The notes under the pieces are model-generated. The model was not told the DNA's origin. It saw only the letters and a list, made by a program, of their open reading frames with translations, and did not search any database. The translations under genes were made by a program, and so were the position numbers. Source: CAVRXZ01 sp963773035 (GTDB taxonomy: Bacteria > Acidobacteriota > Vicinamibacteria > Vicinamibacterales > CAVVIG01). From it: DNA of 64,000 nucleotides. Position 1 is the first letter of the stretch. Each line of letters opens with the position of its first letter. Where the stretch lies: contig CAVYZX010000005.1 of NCBI GenBank assembly GCA_963773035.1, positions 62,001 through 126,000 on the forward strand, given 5' to 3'. Below, one piece after another: positions 32,047-40,496 of the stretch.

Positions 32047-34416
32047 TCAAGGAGTGCGCGCCGGTGCCGGCGGTGGGACGAAGCCGACCTGCTGCAAGAG
32101 CTCGTTATAGCGAGGATCGCTGCGAAACGGATCGATCCAAGGCTCGACCCCTAGCCATGGCATGCAATCAGCGCGTTCCTCCACGCCCTTCTTGAACCAT
32201 TTGTAGGCTTCGTCGTTCTTTCCGAGACTGACGTAGGCGCAGGCGATTTCGTACGGGCAGAAGTAGCGCTCTCCAGTTATTTCGTGGGCTTCCTGGAGCA
32301 GACGTTCCGCCTCTTTCTTGTCGCCAGCGACCGCGTGGACATGAGATCCAAACAGCAGAACTCTCTGGCTCTTGTCGAGTTGTGTCGCCCGACGTAGGTT
32401 TTCTACCGCTTCCTGAAATCTCCGTTGTTCCGCGTAAGCGAGCCCTTGAAAAGTCATTCCGATGCTGAAATTGGGCTCCAACTCGAGCGCTTTGCGCCCC
32501 AGGTTAACCGCCTCGTCGTTCCTCCGCGCGAAGATCAGGAAAATCGTTCCATACGCGTGTGTGGTGAGAGACCTGGGATCGAGCTCCAAGGCTCGCCGAA
32601 TCTCCGGTACAGCTTCTTCCGATCTGCGAACAGCCAGTAGGTAACCGGCGTAGAACATGTGCGCCATGGCCAGACTCGGCCGGAGTTGGATCGCACGCCG
32701 CAGCTCTTTTTCCGCGGCGGGCCCATCCCAGTCGCAAAAGAAACTAATCGTCCCCAGAGCCGCATGGGCCTCCGCCAGGCCGTCGTCGAGCCTCAACGCC
32801 GCCAAGGCTGCCGCCTTTGCCTTGGGAATTGCATCGCGCGGCCGTTCGATACTGTAGCTCGACAAAAAGGTGTAGCTGTCGGCCAGCCCAACGTATGCGG
32901 CCGCGTGACGGCTGTCCTTGGCCGTCACTTGCTCGAAGTACTGGATGGCCTTCCGCGCGCCGTCTTCAGACGCGCGATCGAGGTGGTACCGGCCCAAGAG
33001 ATAAGCCTGATGGACTGTGGGATCGACACGGCGACTGCTCGAAAGCCCGGCTTCTTCCTGCGGTGTAAGCGTGACATCGATCTCGCCGGCGATAGCCCGC
33101 GCGACCTCGGCCTGAAGCGCCAGCACTTCGCGCAGGTCGCGCTCGTAGCTCTGTGCCCAGAGGCTTTGGTCCGTCGCCGCTCTGACGAGCTTCGCGGTGA
33201 TTCGCACCCTGTCGCCTGCCCTTGCGACGGAGCCTTCTACGATCGCATCGACGTTGAGCTCCCGTGCGATCGTTGGCAATGGCTTTCGGGCTTTCTTGTT
33301 CTGCATCACCGAAGTGCGCGAGATCACTCGCAGCCCACTGAGCCCCGACAGGTCTGCGGTGAGCTGCTCGGTCATTCCATCGGCGAAGTACTCCTGCTCG
33401 GGATCGCCCGAAAGGTTTTCCAGCGGCAGGACAGCAATCGATCGAATCTCGCTGGACGACGGTTGGGTTAGTCTCAGGCTGATCGTGATGGCCAACGCTG
33501 CAGCCAGCGCGACGACGGCCGCGCCAGCCAGTATCCACGAGAGTGGCGTTCGACCGGCCCGAACCGGAGCCTGCCACTGTGTCGAACTCTGTGTGCCAAG
33601 TGCATCGAGAGCTGCGCGTACCTCGCGGACAGCCTGATACCGTTGCCCGGGCTCTTTCGCGAGACACCGTTGGATGACCGCCTGCAAGCCGGGCGGCACG
33701 CGTGCGGGCAAGGGGCCAGGTGGCTCCTTGATGATCGCGCTCGTGAGCCCGGCTGTCGTATATCCGGCAAAAGGCCGGGAACCCGCCGCCATTTCATGAA
33801 GAATCACGCCGAGACCCCAGACGTCTGCGCGTACGTCGGCCGGAGAGCCGAGCAAGACCTCGGGAGCCATGTACGCGGGCGTGCCCAGCATCGTGTCCGC
33901 CGCCGTCACGTCCGAACGTGTCAGCGCCGCCGCGTCTTCGGCGGCGTCCGTTCGGCGCGCGAGCCCGAAGTCAAGCACCTTCACGACACCTTCAGGGGTG
34001 ACGATGACGTTGGCGCTCTTGAGGTCGCGGTGGACGATGCCGTGTTCATGCGCATGCGCGACTGCATCGGCGATCTGGGAGCCGTACCGCAGTAACGTCT
34101 CCACAGGTAGTCCGCCCGCAGGAATGAGAGACGACAAGGACCGACCCCTCACATACTCCATTGCGATGAAGGTCTGGCCGTCCGACTCCGCGATCTCGTA
34201 TACCGTGCAAACGTGGGGATGGTTGAGGCGCGAGAGGGCCAGCGCTTCGGCGACGAACCGCTTCCGTCCCGTCTCGCTGGTGAGCACCTGTGGTTGGAGA
34301 ACCTTCAGCGCGACATCGCGATCGAGCGTGGGATCGTGCGCTCGATACACGACACCCATTCCGCCGGCGCCGAGCGTCTCGAGGATGCGGTAGCGGCCTA
34401 GTGTCTGGCCGACCAT
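32047..34416 (-). CDS. Ser/Thr protein kinase with TolB-like and TPR sensor domains
   Basis: A 789-residue transmembrane kinase. Kinase domain about residues 1-270: glycine loop GAGGMGVVYRAHD, Lys in VALKVLQ, HRDLKSANVIV, DFGLAR and APEVLLG, all intact. One transmembrane helix near 295-315 (WILAGAAVVALAAALAITISL). After it comes a TolB N-terminal/FlgO-like stretch (IAVLPLENLSGDPEQEYFADG) as seen in adenylate-cyclase-type sensors, about residues 325-460, then TPR repeats to the end (ALDPRSLTTHAYG, ALELEPNFSIGMTFQG). The layout suggests an outside or periplasmic sensor coupled to cytoplasmic phosphorylation. This architecture is frequent in Acidobacteria. No cognate substrate is nearby. Confidence 0.92.
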   Translation of the reverse strand: MVGQTLGRYRILETLGAGGMGVVYRAHDPTLDRDVALKVLQPQVLTSETGRKRFVAEALALSRLNHPHVCTVYEIAESDGQTFIAMEYVRGRSLSSLIPAGGLPVETLLRYGSQIADAVAHAHEHGIVHRDLKSANVIVTPEGVVKVLDFGLARRTDAAEDAAALTRSDVTAADTMLGTPAYMAPEVLLGSPADVRADVWGLGVILHEMAAGSRPFAGYTTAGLTSAIIKEPPGPLPARVPPGLQAVIQRCLAKEPGQRYQAVREVRAALDALGTQSSTQWQAPVRAGRTPLSWILAGAAVVALAAALAITISLRLTQPSSSEIRSIAVLPLENLSGDPEQEYFADGMTEQLTADLSGLSGLRVISRTSVMQNKKARKPLPTIARELNVDAIVEGSVARAGDRVRITAKLVRAATDQSLWAQSYERDLREVLALQAEVARAIAGEIDVTLTPQEEAGLSSSRRVDPTVHQAYLLGRYHLDRASEDGARKAIQYFEQVTAKDSRHAAAYVGLADSYTFLSSYSIERPRDAIPKAKAAALAALRLDDGLAEAHAALGTISFFCDWDGPAAEKELRRAIQLRPSLAMAHMFYAGYLLAVRRSEEAVPEIRRALELDPRSLTTHAYGTIFLIFARRNDEAVNLGRKALELEPNFSIGMTFQGLAYAEQRRFQEAVENLRRATQLDKSQRVLLFGSHVHAVAGDKKEAERLLQEAHEITGERYFCPYEIACAYVSLGKNDEAYKWFKKGVEERADCMPWLGVEPWIDPFRSDPRYNELLQQVGFVPPPAPARTP

Positions 34417-34658
34417 GATGCCTGCGACGCTAGTCTATTCCCCTGTTTTTGACGGGGTCAATGCAAATGACGTCCTCTGATCGCGGCGCCGCTCCGCAGA
34501 GCGGGCCGATCGCGCAGAGCACATTCCAACGCGGAGACCGCCAAGACCGCAGAGCTATGATTCTCTGCGTTTTCAACGGCCTCGGCGTTTGATCCCGTCT
34601 CTGCGTCCTCTGCCTCCTCCGCGATCTCAGACGCCGCTTCCCCCGACTACAATGCGCT
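34417..34658. other. Repeat-bearing gap upstream of a small hypothetical gene
   Basis: Contains a low-complexity run of GCGGAGACC, CCGCAGAG, CTCTGCG and CCTCTGCCTCC-type elements (34541-34625). Short inverted complementarity (CCGCAGAG and CTCTGCG) suggests a possible hairpin. Same class as 3111-3160 and 26129-26148. No gene is supported. Confidence 0.45.
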
Positions 34659-34889
34659 ATGGCTCGCTACACGCTCGTATACGGAATTCGTCTCGTGCCT
34701 GAAGGGTCGTTGACAGGGTTCGGTGATGCGACGCTGACGCTGGCCGATGGTTCGACGGCAGGCCTCACGTTGCACACGATCGATGGCACGATTCCGCAGC
34801 TCCGTCGTGCGCTCGATCGAAGTCTCGATGCCTTTTTCGATTTGCTGCCAGGGGCCGATGCGGACGATCTGGAAACGTTCGGAGAATAA
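34659..34889 (+). CDS. Small hypothetical protein, 76 residues
   Basis: Starts at ATG 34659. The sequence opens MARYTLVYGIRLVPEGSLTG, continues with a beta-rich segment (TLTLADGSTAGLTLHTIDG) and ends with an acidic tail (LLPGADADDLETFGE). No domain is recognised. GC3 and codon choice match neighbouring genes, so coding is likely. It is followed by an antisense epimerase gene. Function unknown. Confidence 0.5.
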   Translation: MARYTLVYGIRLVPEGSLTGFGDATLTLADGSTAGLTLHTIDGTIPQLRRALDRSLDAFFDLLPGADADDLETFGE

Positions 34890-34934
34890 CAGGCGGGAAG
34901 GGCAGGGAAGGCGGGATAGGCAGGAAGGAACGAC

Positions 34935-35867
34935 CTACGCGGCGCCCAGGCGCTGCCCACGCCACTCTTCAAGCAAACGCGCCGCATTCCGCGCGACCGA
35001 GTGCAAAGACGGCGACCAGCCCAGCGCACGGGCACGAGGACTTCTCACTCGCTGATCGAGCGCCAACGCTTCGGCGTACGGGCCCATTTGCGTACGCGCC
35101 TCTTCGATTGGCACATGTCGGACGTCCGGCCGGACGGGAAGGTAGCGCAAGATGGCATCCACGATGTCGTTGACACGCTCGTCACGCTCGTCGTTGGCAT
35201 GATAGACGCCCGTCCCGCCATCGTTTGCCACCAGCTTGGCGTAGAGATCTCCGAGGTCGCGTTCGTAGACGAGCGGCCAGTGGTTGTTTCCGTCGCCAAT
35301 CACGCGAACGAGACCGTTTGCCGCCGCTTTGAACAGATCACTGACGATGCCGCGACAGCCCCCATAGACGACCCCGGGGCGGACGACAATCGTCCGCAGA
35401 CGATCGCTGGCCGCATCGAGCACCATTTGTTCGTGCGCCGGACGATGTGTCGCCAGTCCGATCGGACTTGGTGGGGCGTCTTCCGCGATTGGTTCTGGCG
35501 CGCTGCCGAGCACCCACATGCCTGATGTGAAAATGATGAACCGCTTCTTTGGCGCCGTCGCGCCGTCCGTGCGTGGTCGCTGCGCGGCGGCGATGATTGT
35601 CTCGAGCGCGATCTTCTCAACGGCCGGACCCCGGCCGGGGGACCTGTCGAGTGCTGCGTGGACGTAGCCATCCAGCGCATCGGCCGCAGCTCGATAAGAC
35701 TCCGGTTCGGCTAAATTACCAATCACCGGATGGGCGCCGCGTGCGGCCACTCGTGCGGCCTTCTCGTTGTCCCGCACCAAGGCCGTCACGTGGTGACCGC
35801 CACGGAGCAAGGCATCAAGGACAGACCCGCCGACATACCCAGTGGCTCCGGTGAGGAAGATGCGCAT
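34935..35867 (-). CDS. NAD(P)-dependent epimerase/dehydratase-like short-chain dehydrogenase (extended SDR)
   Basis: Start at 35867 (MRIFLTGATGYVGGSVLDAL) gives 310 residues; the reading to 35909 is too long. The Rossmann dinucleotide motif is TGATGYVGG. The catalytic region is atypical: FIIFTSGMWVLG is followed by THRPAHEQMVLDAA where YxxxK would sit (HRPAHEQ), so a canonical Tyr-xxx-Lys is not seen. The C-terminal stretch PLVYERDLGDLYAKLVAN is as in extended SDRs of the atypical group. Likely acts on a small carbonyl compound or sugar nucleotide. Substrate unknown. It is divergent from the ligase fusion gene. Confidence 0.72.
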   Translation of the reverse strand: MRIFLTGATGYVGGSVLDALLRGGHHVTALVRDNEKAARVAARGAHPVIGNLAEPESYRAAADALDGYVHAALDRSPGRGPAVEKIALETIIAAAQRPRTDGATAPKKRFIIFTSGMWVLGSAPEPIAEDAPPSPIGLATHRPAHEQMVLDAASDRLRTIVVRPGVVYGGCRGIVSDLFKAAANGLVRVIGDGNNHWPLVYERDLGDLYAKLVANDGGTGVYHANDERDERVNDIVDAILRYLPVRPDVRHVPIEEARTQMGPYAEALALDQRVRSPRARALGWSPSLHSVARNAARLLEEWRGQRLGAA

Positions 35868-35929
35868 GGAGTCCGGTAGCTTACTACGACGCCACGGGCC
35901 CCGATTCAACTTTCATTCATAATTTCACC

Positions 35930-38473
35930 GTGGTCCGCGACACATTGGTCGACTTCTTCGAGGATTTGTCCCGCGCCAGGGGCGACTTTCTCGTGTATGA
36001 CGATGGCTTTCGGAGCCGACGTTACACATATGACCAAGTCGGCCGCGCGGCACGACTCTTCGCCGACCGTCTCCACGACATCGGTGTCGTCAAAGGCGAC
36101 AAAGTCGTGTTTTGGTCGGAGAATCGCCCGGAATGGATCGTCGCGTTCTGGGGATGTGTCTTGTCCGGCGTAGTCGTCGTTCCGGTAGACTACCGCGCTT
36201 CGCCGGAATTCCTGGCGCGCGTCTCCACCATCGTGACCGCAAAATTGGTGCTGGTGGGCCAGGATGTGCCACCAGCGAACCTCGCCGAGCAGACTCGCAT
36301 CTGGCGTATGCACGACTTGGACCGGGAAATTCTCGAGGTCCCTCTACAGCCTCACACCTCCAAGCGGCCACACAACGGGGAACATCCGAGGCCTGCCGGC
36401 ATCAGCCGTGACGACGTCGCCGAAATCATCTTCACGTCTGGTGCTACGGCCGACCCCAAGGGAGTCGTCATCACACACCGGAATGTTCTGGCCAACATCG
36501 TGCCGGTCGAAAAGGAAATCCTGAAATACCGCAAGTGGGGCCGGCCCTTCTTTCCGTTGCGCTTTCTGAATCTGTTGCCTTTGAGCCACATGTTCGGACA
36601 GGCAATGGCGACATTCATTCCGCCGATGCTGCCTGGGACGGTCGTCTTCATGCGCGGGTACAACCCGATCGACATCGTCAGCCAGATCAAATCGAGACGA
36701 GTGTCGGTTCTGGTGTCGGTTCCGAAGATTCTCGACGTCCTGCGTGAACACATCTTGCGAGTTGCGCCCGAGACGGCGACCCCGGGCCCGAAACAGCACG
36801 TGGCGCGCCGGTGGTGGCGATACCGGCGCGTTCACCGCCTGTTCGGCCTCAAATTCTGGAGCTTCGTCGTCGGCGCCGCGCCGCTCGAGGCCGAGCTCGA
36901 AGCGTACTGGTCCGAGCTCGGCTTCGTCGTCGTGCAAGGGTACGGGCTGACCGAAACCGCGCCGATCGTGACGTTGAATCATCCGTTCGGGACGCGAAAA
37001 GGGTCGGTCGGGAAGGCGATTGCCGGCGTCGATGTGCGAATTGCCGCCGACGGTGAGATTCTCGTGCGCGGCGAAAACGTGACAACCGGATATTTCAATG
37101 CGGCCGACGAAACGGCCCGAGCCTTCGACAAAGACGGGTGGTTCCACACCGGCGATGTCGGAGAGGTTGCCGCGGACGGTCAGCTTTTCATTCGCGGCCG
37201 GAAGAAGGAAATGATCGTGACGCCCGAAGGGCTGAACGTCTTTCCGGAGGACGTCGAACGAGTGTTGAATCAAATCGCCGGCGTACGAGAGTCCGCGGTC
37301 GTCGGTCTGGCCGCCGGAGGCGCCGGTATCAACGAGCGGGTGCATGCCGTGCTCGTCGCCGACGCCGGTGTCGATCCTGACGCCGTGGCCGCTGAAGCAA
37401 ATGCCAAGCTCGAAGAGCATCAGAAGATCCGGCGCGCGGTGATCTGGCCCGAGCCGGCACTACCGCGAACCGACGGCACAAGGAAATTGAAGCGCGCGGC
37501 GATTCGCGAGTGGCTGCGAACCGGTGGGCTGCCCAGTCGAACCGGCGTTGCGTCCGACCGCGTGACGGAGCTTCTTTCGAAACACGCGGGCCGCCAGGAT
37601 CTGACCGCAAAGACGACGATCGAGGAGCTTGGCTTGAGCTCGCTCGAACGTGTCGAGCTGATGGTTGCGCTCGAGGACGCATTCCAGACTCACATCGACG
37701 AAGGAGCGTTCTCGACGGTGCGGGATGTTGCGCAGCTGCGGACGCTCGTCGAACAAGCGGCGACGGGAGACGCTCCGGTTGTCGAGCCGGTTGACTTCCC
37801 CACGTGGAATCGAACGCTGCCGGCCCGAATCGTGCGACGAATCAACCTTCCCACCTGGATTCTGCCGCTGGCTCGTATCTTCGCCTGGCTTCGTGTCGAA
37901 GGCCTCGAGAACCTGCACGCGATCGACGGCCCTGTCGTCTTCGCCGCCAATCACCAGAGTCACATGGACGTGCCGGTGATTTTCGCCGCCCTACCACCGC
38001 ACCGGCGATACCGGGTCGCACCCGCGATGGCCAAGGAGTTTTTCAAAGCCCATTTCTTCCCCAACGAGTATGGGCGCCGCGCCTGGTTCACGAACAGCCT
38101 GAATTACTATCTCTCGGCACTGGTGTTCAATGCGTTCCCCTTGCCGCAGCGGGAAGCCGGCGCGAGGCAGACACTGCGCTATGTGGGGGACCTGCTCGGA
38201 GCCGGCTACTCCGTGCTGATATTCCCCGAGGGCCGCCGCACCGAGCGTGGCGAGATCGACCGTTTTCGCCCAGGAATCGGCATGATTGCATCGCGGCTCG
38301 ACGTGCCTGTCGTGCCCGTGCGTCTCGAGGGTCTCGACAAGGTGCTCCACCACACCTGGCGAATGGCCCGGCCTGGGCCGGCGCGGGTGGCCTTCGGCCC
38401 GCCTCTCACTCTCACCGGTGAGGATTACGAGGGCTTGGCGCGACAGGTGGAGGAGGCCGTGCGGCGGCTCTGA
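35930..38473 (+). CDS. Acyl-AMP ligase - acyl carrier protein - PlsC acyltransferase fusion
   Basis: An 847-residue three-module protein (GTG start 35930). Residues about 1-530 form an AMP-dependent ligase: SGATADPKGVVITH (P-loop-like), QGYGLTETAPIVTLNH, GWFHTGDVGE and the catalytic-lysine hinge RGRKKEMIVTPEGLN. Residues about 540-610 form an acyl carrier domain with the phosphopantetheine serine in LGLSSLERVELM. The remainder is a PlsC acyltransferase: NHQSHMDVPV (HxxxxD) and FPEGRRTERGEIDRF. The order recalls bacterial Aas and lysophospholipid-remodelling enzymes, but with an inserted carrier domain. It would activate a fatty acid, load it on its own carrier and transfer it to a lipid acceptor at the membrane. 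Confidence 0.88.
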   Translation: MVRDTLVDFFEDLSRARGDFLVYDDGFRSRRYTYDQVGRAARLFADRLHDIGVVKGDKVVFWSENRPEWIVAFWGCVLSGVVVVPVDYRASPEFLARVSTIVTAKLVLVGQDVPPANLAEQTRIWRMHDLDREILEVPLQPHTSKRPHNGEHPRPAGISRDDVAEIIFTSGATADPKGVVITHRNVLANIVPVEKEILKYRKWGRPFFPLRFLNLLPLSHMFGQAMATFIPPMLPGTVVFMRGYNPIDIVSQIKSRRVSVLVSVPKILDVLREHILRVAPETATPGPKQHVARRWWRYRRVHRLFGLKFWSFVVGAAPLEAELEAYWSELGFVVVQGYGLTETAPIVTLNHPFGTRKGSVGKAIAGVDVRIAADGEILVRGENVTTGYFNAADETARAFDKDGWFHTGDVGEVAADGQLFIRGRKKEMIVTPEGLNVFPEDVERVLNQIAGVRESAVVGLAAGGAGINERVHAVLVADAGVDPDAVAAEANAKLEEHQKIRRAVIWPEPALPRTDGTRKLKRAAIREWLRTGGLPSRTGVASDRVTELLSKHAGRQDLTAKTTIEELGLSSLERVELMVALEDAFQTHIDEGAFSTVRDVAQLRTLVEQAATGDAPVVEPVDFPTWNRTLPARIVRRINLPTWILPLARIFAWLRVEGLENLHAIDGPVVFAANHQSHMDVPVIFAALPPHRRYRVAPAMAKEFFKAHFFPNEYGRRAWFTNSLNYYLSALVFNAFPLPQREAGARQTLRYVGDLLGAGYSVLIFPEGRRTERGEIDRFRPGIGMIASRLDVPVVPVRLEGLDKVLHHTWRMARPGPARVAFGPPLTLTGEDYEGLARQVEEAVRRL

Positions 38474-38554
38474 TCGAGGGTTCAGGTGGCGGATGGTGGC
38501 GACTCAGCCCTCGTGTGGCATAATGTTTGTCTAAGAGAAAGGATTGCTGGCTGT

Positions 38555-38773
38555 TTGAGCAAGGACGATCTGATTGACATGCAGGGCACCGTGGTTGCCG
38601 TCCACAGTGGCGGCCTTTACCGTGTGCAGTGCGACGCCGGCCACGAAGTGCTGGCACAGCTCAGCGGACGAATGCGCCGCTTCCGCATCAAAGTGGTTCC
38701 GGGGGATCGCGTCACCGTCGGCGTATCGCCGTACGATCCGGTCCGGGGCATCATCACCTTCCGGGCCCGTTAG
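38555..38773 (+). CDS. infA: Translation initiation factor IF-1
   Basis: A 72-residue OB-fold protein starting at TTG 38555: MSKDDLIDMQGTVVAVHSG, GGLYRVQCDAGHEVLAQLSGRMR, then IKVVPGDRVTVGVSPYDPVRGIITFRAR, as in standard IF-1. The length is exactly the family norm. AAAGGA lies about 10 bases upstream. The non-ATG start may limit translation. A -10-like CATAAT sits at 38519-38524. It is followed 12 bases later by a DEAD-box helicase, a common pairing in Acidobacteria. Confidence 0.95.
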   Translation: MSKDDLIDMQGTVVAVHSGGLYRVQCDAGHEVLAQLSGRMRRFRIKVVPGDRVTVGVSPYDPVRGIITFRAR

Positions 38774-38785
38774 CCAGAAGACAGT

Positions 38786-40176
38786 TTGAATTCCAATACA
38801 ACTCAGGGACGCCATCAACGCCGTCGGCCCCTCCGTCAGCAGCGTCGTAGTGGGCATACGGGACAGGGACGGGCTCATCGGCCGACGACACCGACAACAC
38901 CGGCGCTGGAGGCGACGCCCTGCGACACGACTCCAGTACCGTTCGACACATTCGGTCTCGATACTCGCCTGATGGAAGGTATTCGGGATTTCGGCTTCAA
39001 AGAAACTCGACCGATTCAGGCCGCAGTCATCCCGCTGGCGCTCGCCGGCCAGGACCTCATGGCCTGCGCAGAAACCGGTACGGGAAAAACCGCGGCGTTC
39101 GTCGTGCCGATGCTGCAGTGGTTGCTGAACGTAGCTCAAAAGCCCTGCGCCACTGAAGTAGCGCAGCCTCTCGCATCAGACGTGGCGGAGCCTTTCCCGC
39201 CTTCACTCGCCGCTGGAAATCGAGGCGAGTTTCGGGAGGTCTGGAAGCGCGAAGCGCGGAGGCGGACAGGGCTGCGAAGAGCTCCGTCCTGGTCCTGGCG
39301 CCGACGCGAGAGCTCGCCGTCCAGATCGAGGACGAGATTCACGGCCTTGCCTACCACACCTCGATTACCAGCGCCGCCATCTACGGCGGAGTCGAAATGG
39401 GAACTCAGGAGCGTGCGCTGCGCGCGAGTGTCGACATCATCGTTGCGACGCCGGGCCGTCTGATGGATCACATGCGGCAGCAGAACACCGACCTGAGCGG
39501 CATCGAGCTGCTCGTGCTCGACGAAGCCGATCGCATGATGGACATGGGCTTCTGGCCGGACGTTCGGAGGATCATCTCGGCGATCCCCGCCGACCGCCAG
39601 ACCCTGCTCTTTTCCGCCACCATGCCGGACGAAGTGATGCGCCAAGCGCTCGAGATCGTGCGCCGGCCGCAGTACGTGCAGGTGGGTCAGCGGAGCGCTC
39701 CCGCGCGCACGATCACGCATCGAGCGCATGTCGTGTCCGCGGCAGAAAAGCTGAACTGGTTGATCGAGCATCTGCGGCGACCGGAAGGACCCGTGCTGAT
39801 TTTCTCGCGGACGAAAATCGGGGCGGATCGACTCGCGCATCGATTGGCAGCGGCCGGCATCCGCTGCGTCGCGCTTCACGCCGACCGGACGATGGATCAG
39901 CGCCGACAGGCCGTGGAAGGATTCAAGGGCGGCCGGTACAAGGTGCTCGTTGCCACCGATATCGCTGCCCGCGGCCTCGACATCGACGGCATTCATACGG
40001 TGATCAACTACGAGCTGCCCGATTCCGCAGACACGTACGTCCACCGCGTTGGACGTACCGGGCGAGCAGACGAAACCGGCCATGCCCTCACGCTCGTGGC
40101 CCCGGAAGAACGCCACCTCCTTGCCCATCTCGAAAAGTCGGTCGGCGTTCGTTTAGAATCAGATCGTCATGTCTGA
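38786..40176 (+). CDS. DEAD-box RNA helicase, interrupted by an insertion-associated frameshift
   Basis: Helicase motifs in order: an Arg-rich N-terminal tail (HQRRRPLRQQRRSGH), Q motif TRPIQAAVIPLA, motif I AETGTGKT, motif Ia APTRELAVQ, TPGR, DEAD in VLDEADRMMDMGF, SAT in LLFSATMPDEV, motif V region TDIAARGLDIDG and HRVGRTGR. The first frame ends its homologous part at PMLQWLLN (about 39130) and the second begins at about 39285 (KSSVLVLAPTRELAVQIED). The 155 or so bases between do not look like helicase. If deletion of a segment of length 3n+2 were made, the frame would be restored. RhlE/RhlB-like, ribosome or RNA remodelling. TTG start is tentative. Confidence 0.9.
39130..39285 (+). other. 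Inserted-looking palindrome-bearing segment inside the helicase gene
   Basis: Between motif I and motif Ia the helicase reading is disrupted by about 155 bases that encode no helicase sequence in either frame. It contains the hairpin CTCGCC...GGCGAG (39206-39229) and the phrases TAGCTCAAAAGCCC and GAAGCGCGAAGCGCGGAGGC. This looks like a small palindromic element or an assembly artefact. No transposase or clear target-site duplication is seen. Confidence 0.5.
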
Positions 40177-40429
40177 CCCGTTTTCGCCGTCGCCGACGCC
40201 GCCGGCCATGCCTACGCCAGGGGCAGACGTGTCGCCGGCGGTGGCACGGTTCAAGTCTTGTCGCTGGAGGCGGCCGCCGGAAGACGGCCCCGAGTGCTGC
40301 GGTCACCGCGACGTGCTACCCATGGCTGGCACTACCGGATTCGACCCCGAAGCCTGGTGCCCGGACTGCGCGTTCTACAAGCTCCGTCGGACGCCGAAGA
40401 AACGAGACCCGGACGAGTATCGGTATTAG
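40169..40429 (+). CDS. Small Cys-rich protein, function unknown
   Basis: An 86-residue protein overlapping the helicase end by 8 bases. N-terminus is Pro-rich (MSDPFSPSPTPPAMPTPG). The core has Cys residues in SCRWRR, PECCGHRDVL and EAWCPDCAFYKLRR; C-C and CPDC could hold zinc. The C-terminus is basic (RTPKKRDPDEYRY). No family is recognised. The coupling to the helicase suggests an RNA-related role; this is only a guess by context. Confidence 0.6.
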   Translation: MSDPFSPSPTPPAMPTPGADVSPAVARFKSCRWRRPPEDGPECCGHRDVLPMAGTTGFDPEAWCPDCAFYKLRRTPKKRDPDEYRY

Positions 40430-40490
40430 TCGTTGGTTGTTGGTCATTGGTCGTTAGTCGACCAGAGACAAACGTCCAACAACTAACGAC
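40429..40490. terminator. Long inverted repeat between convergent genes
   Basis: Arms GTCGTTGGTTGTTGG (40429-40443) and CCAACAACTAACGAC (40476-40490) pair over 15 bases with one mismatch; the spacer is 32 bases. They lie between a plus-strand gene and a convergent minus-strand gene. A bidirectional transcription terminator is plausible, though no T-run is seen. The low-complexity GTTGG composition also suggests a repeat element. Confidence 0.5.
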
Positions 40491-40496
40491 CAGCTC

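Noticed and set aside
35868..35909. Upstream start for the epimerase-like protein
   Set aside because: The Rossmann strand MRIFLTGATG at 35867 is the standard beginning of the family.
36344..37420. A 358-codon minus-strand frame opposite the ligase module
   Set aside because: Antisense to the AMP-ligase core with all motifs; no independent support.
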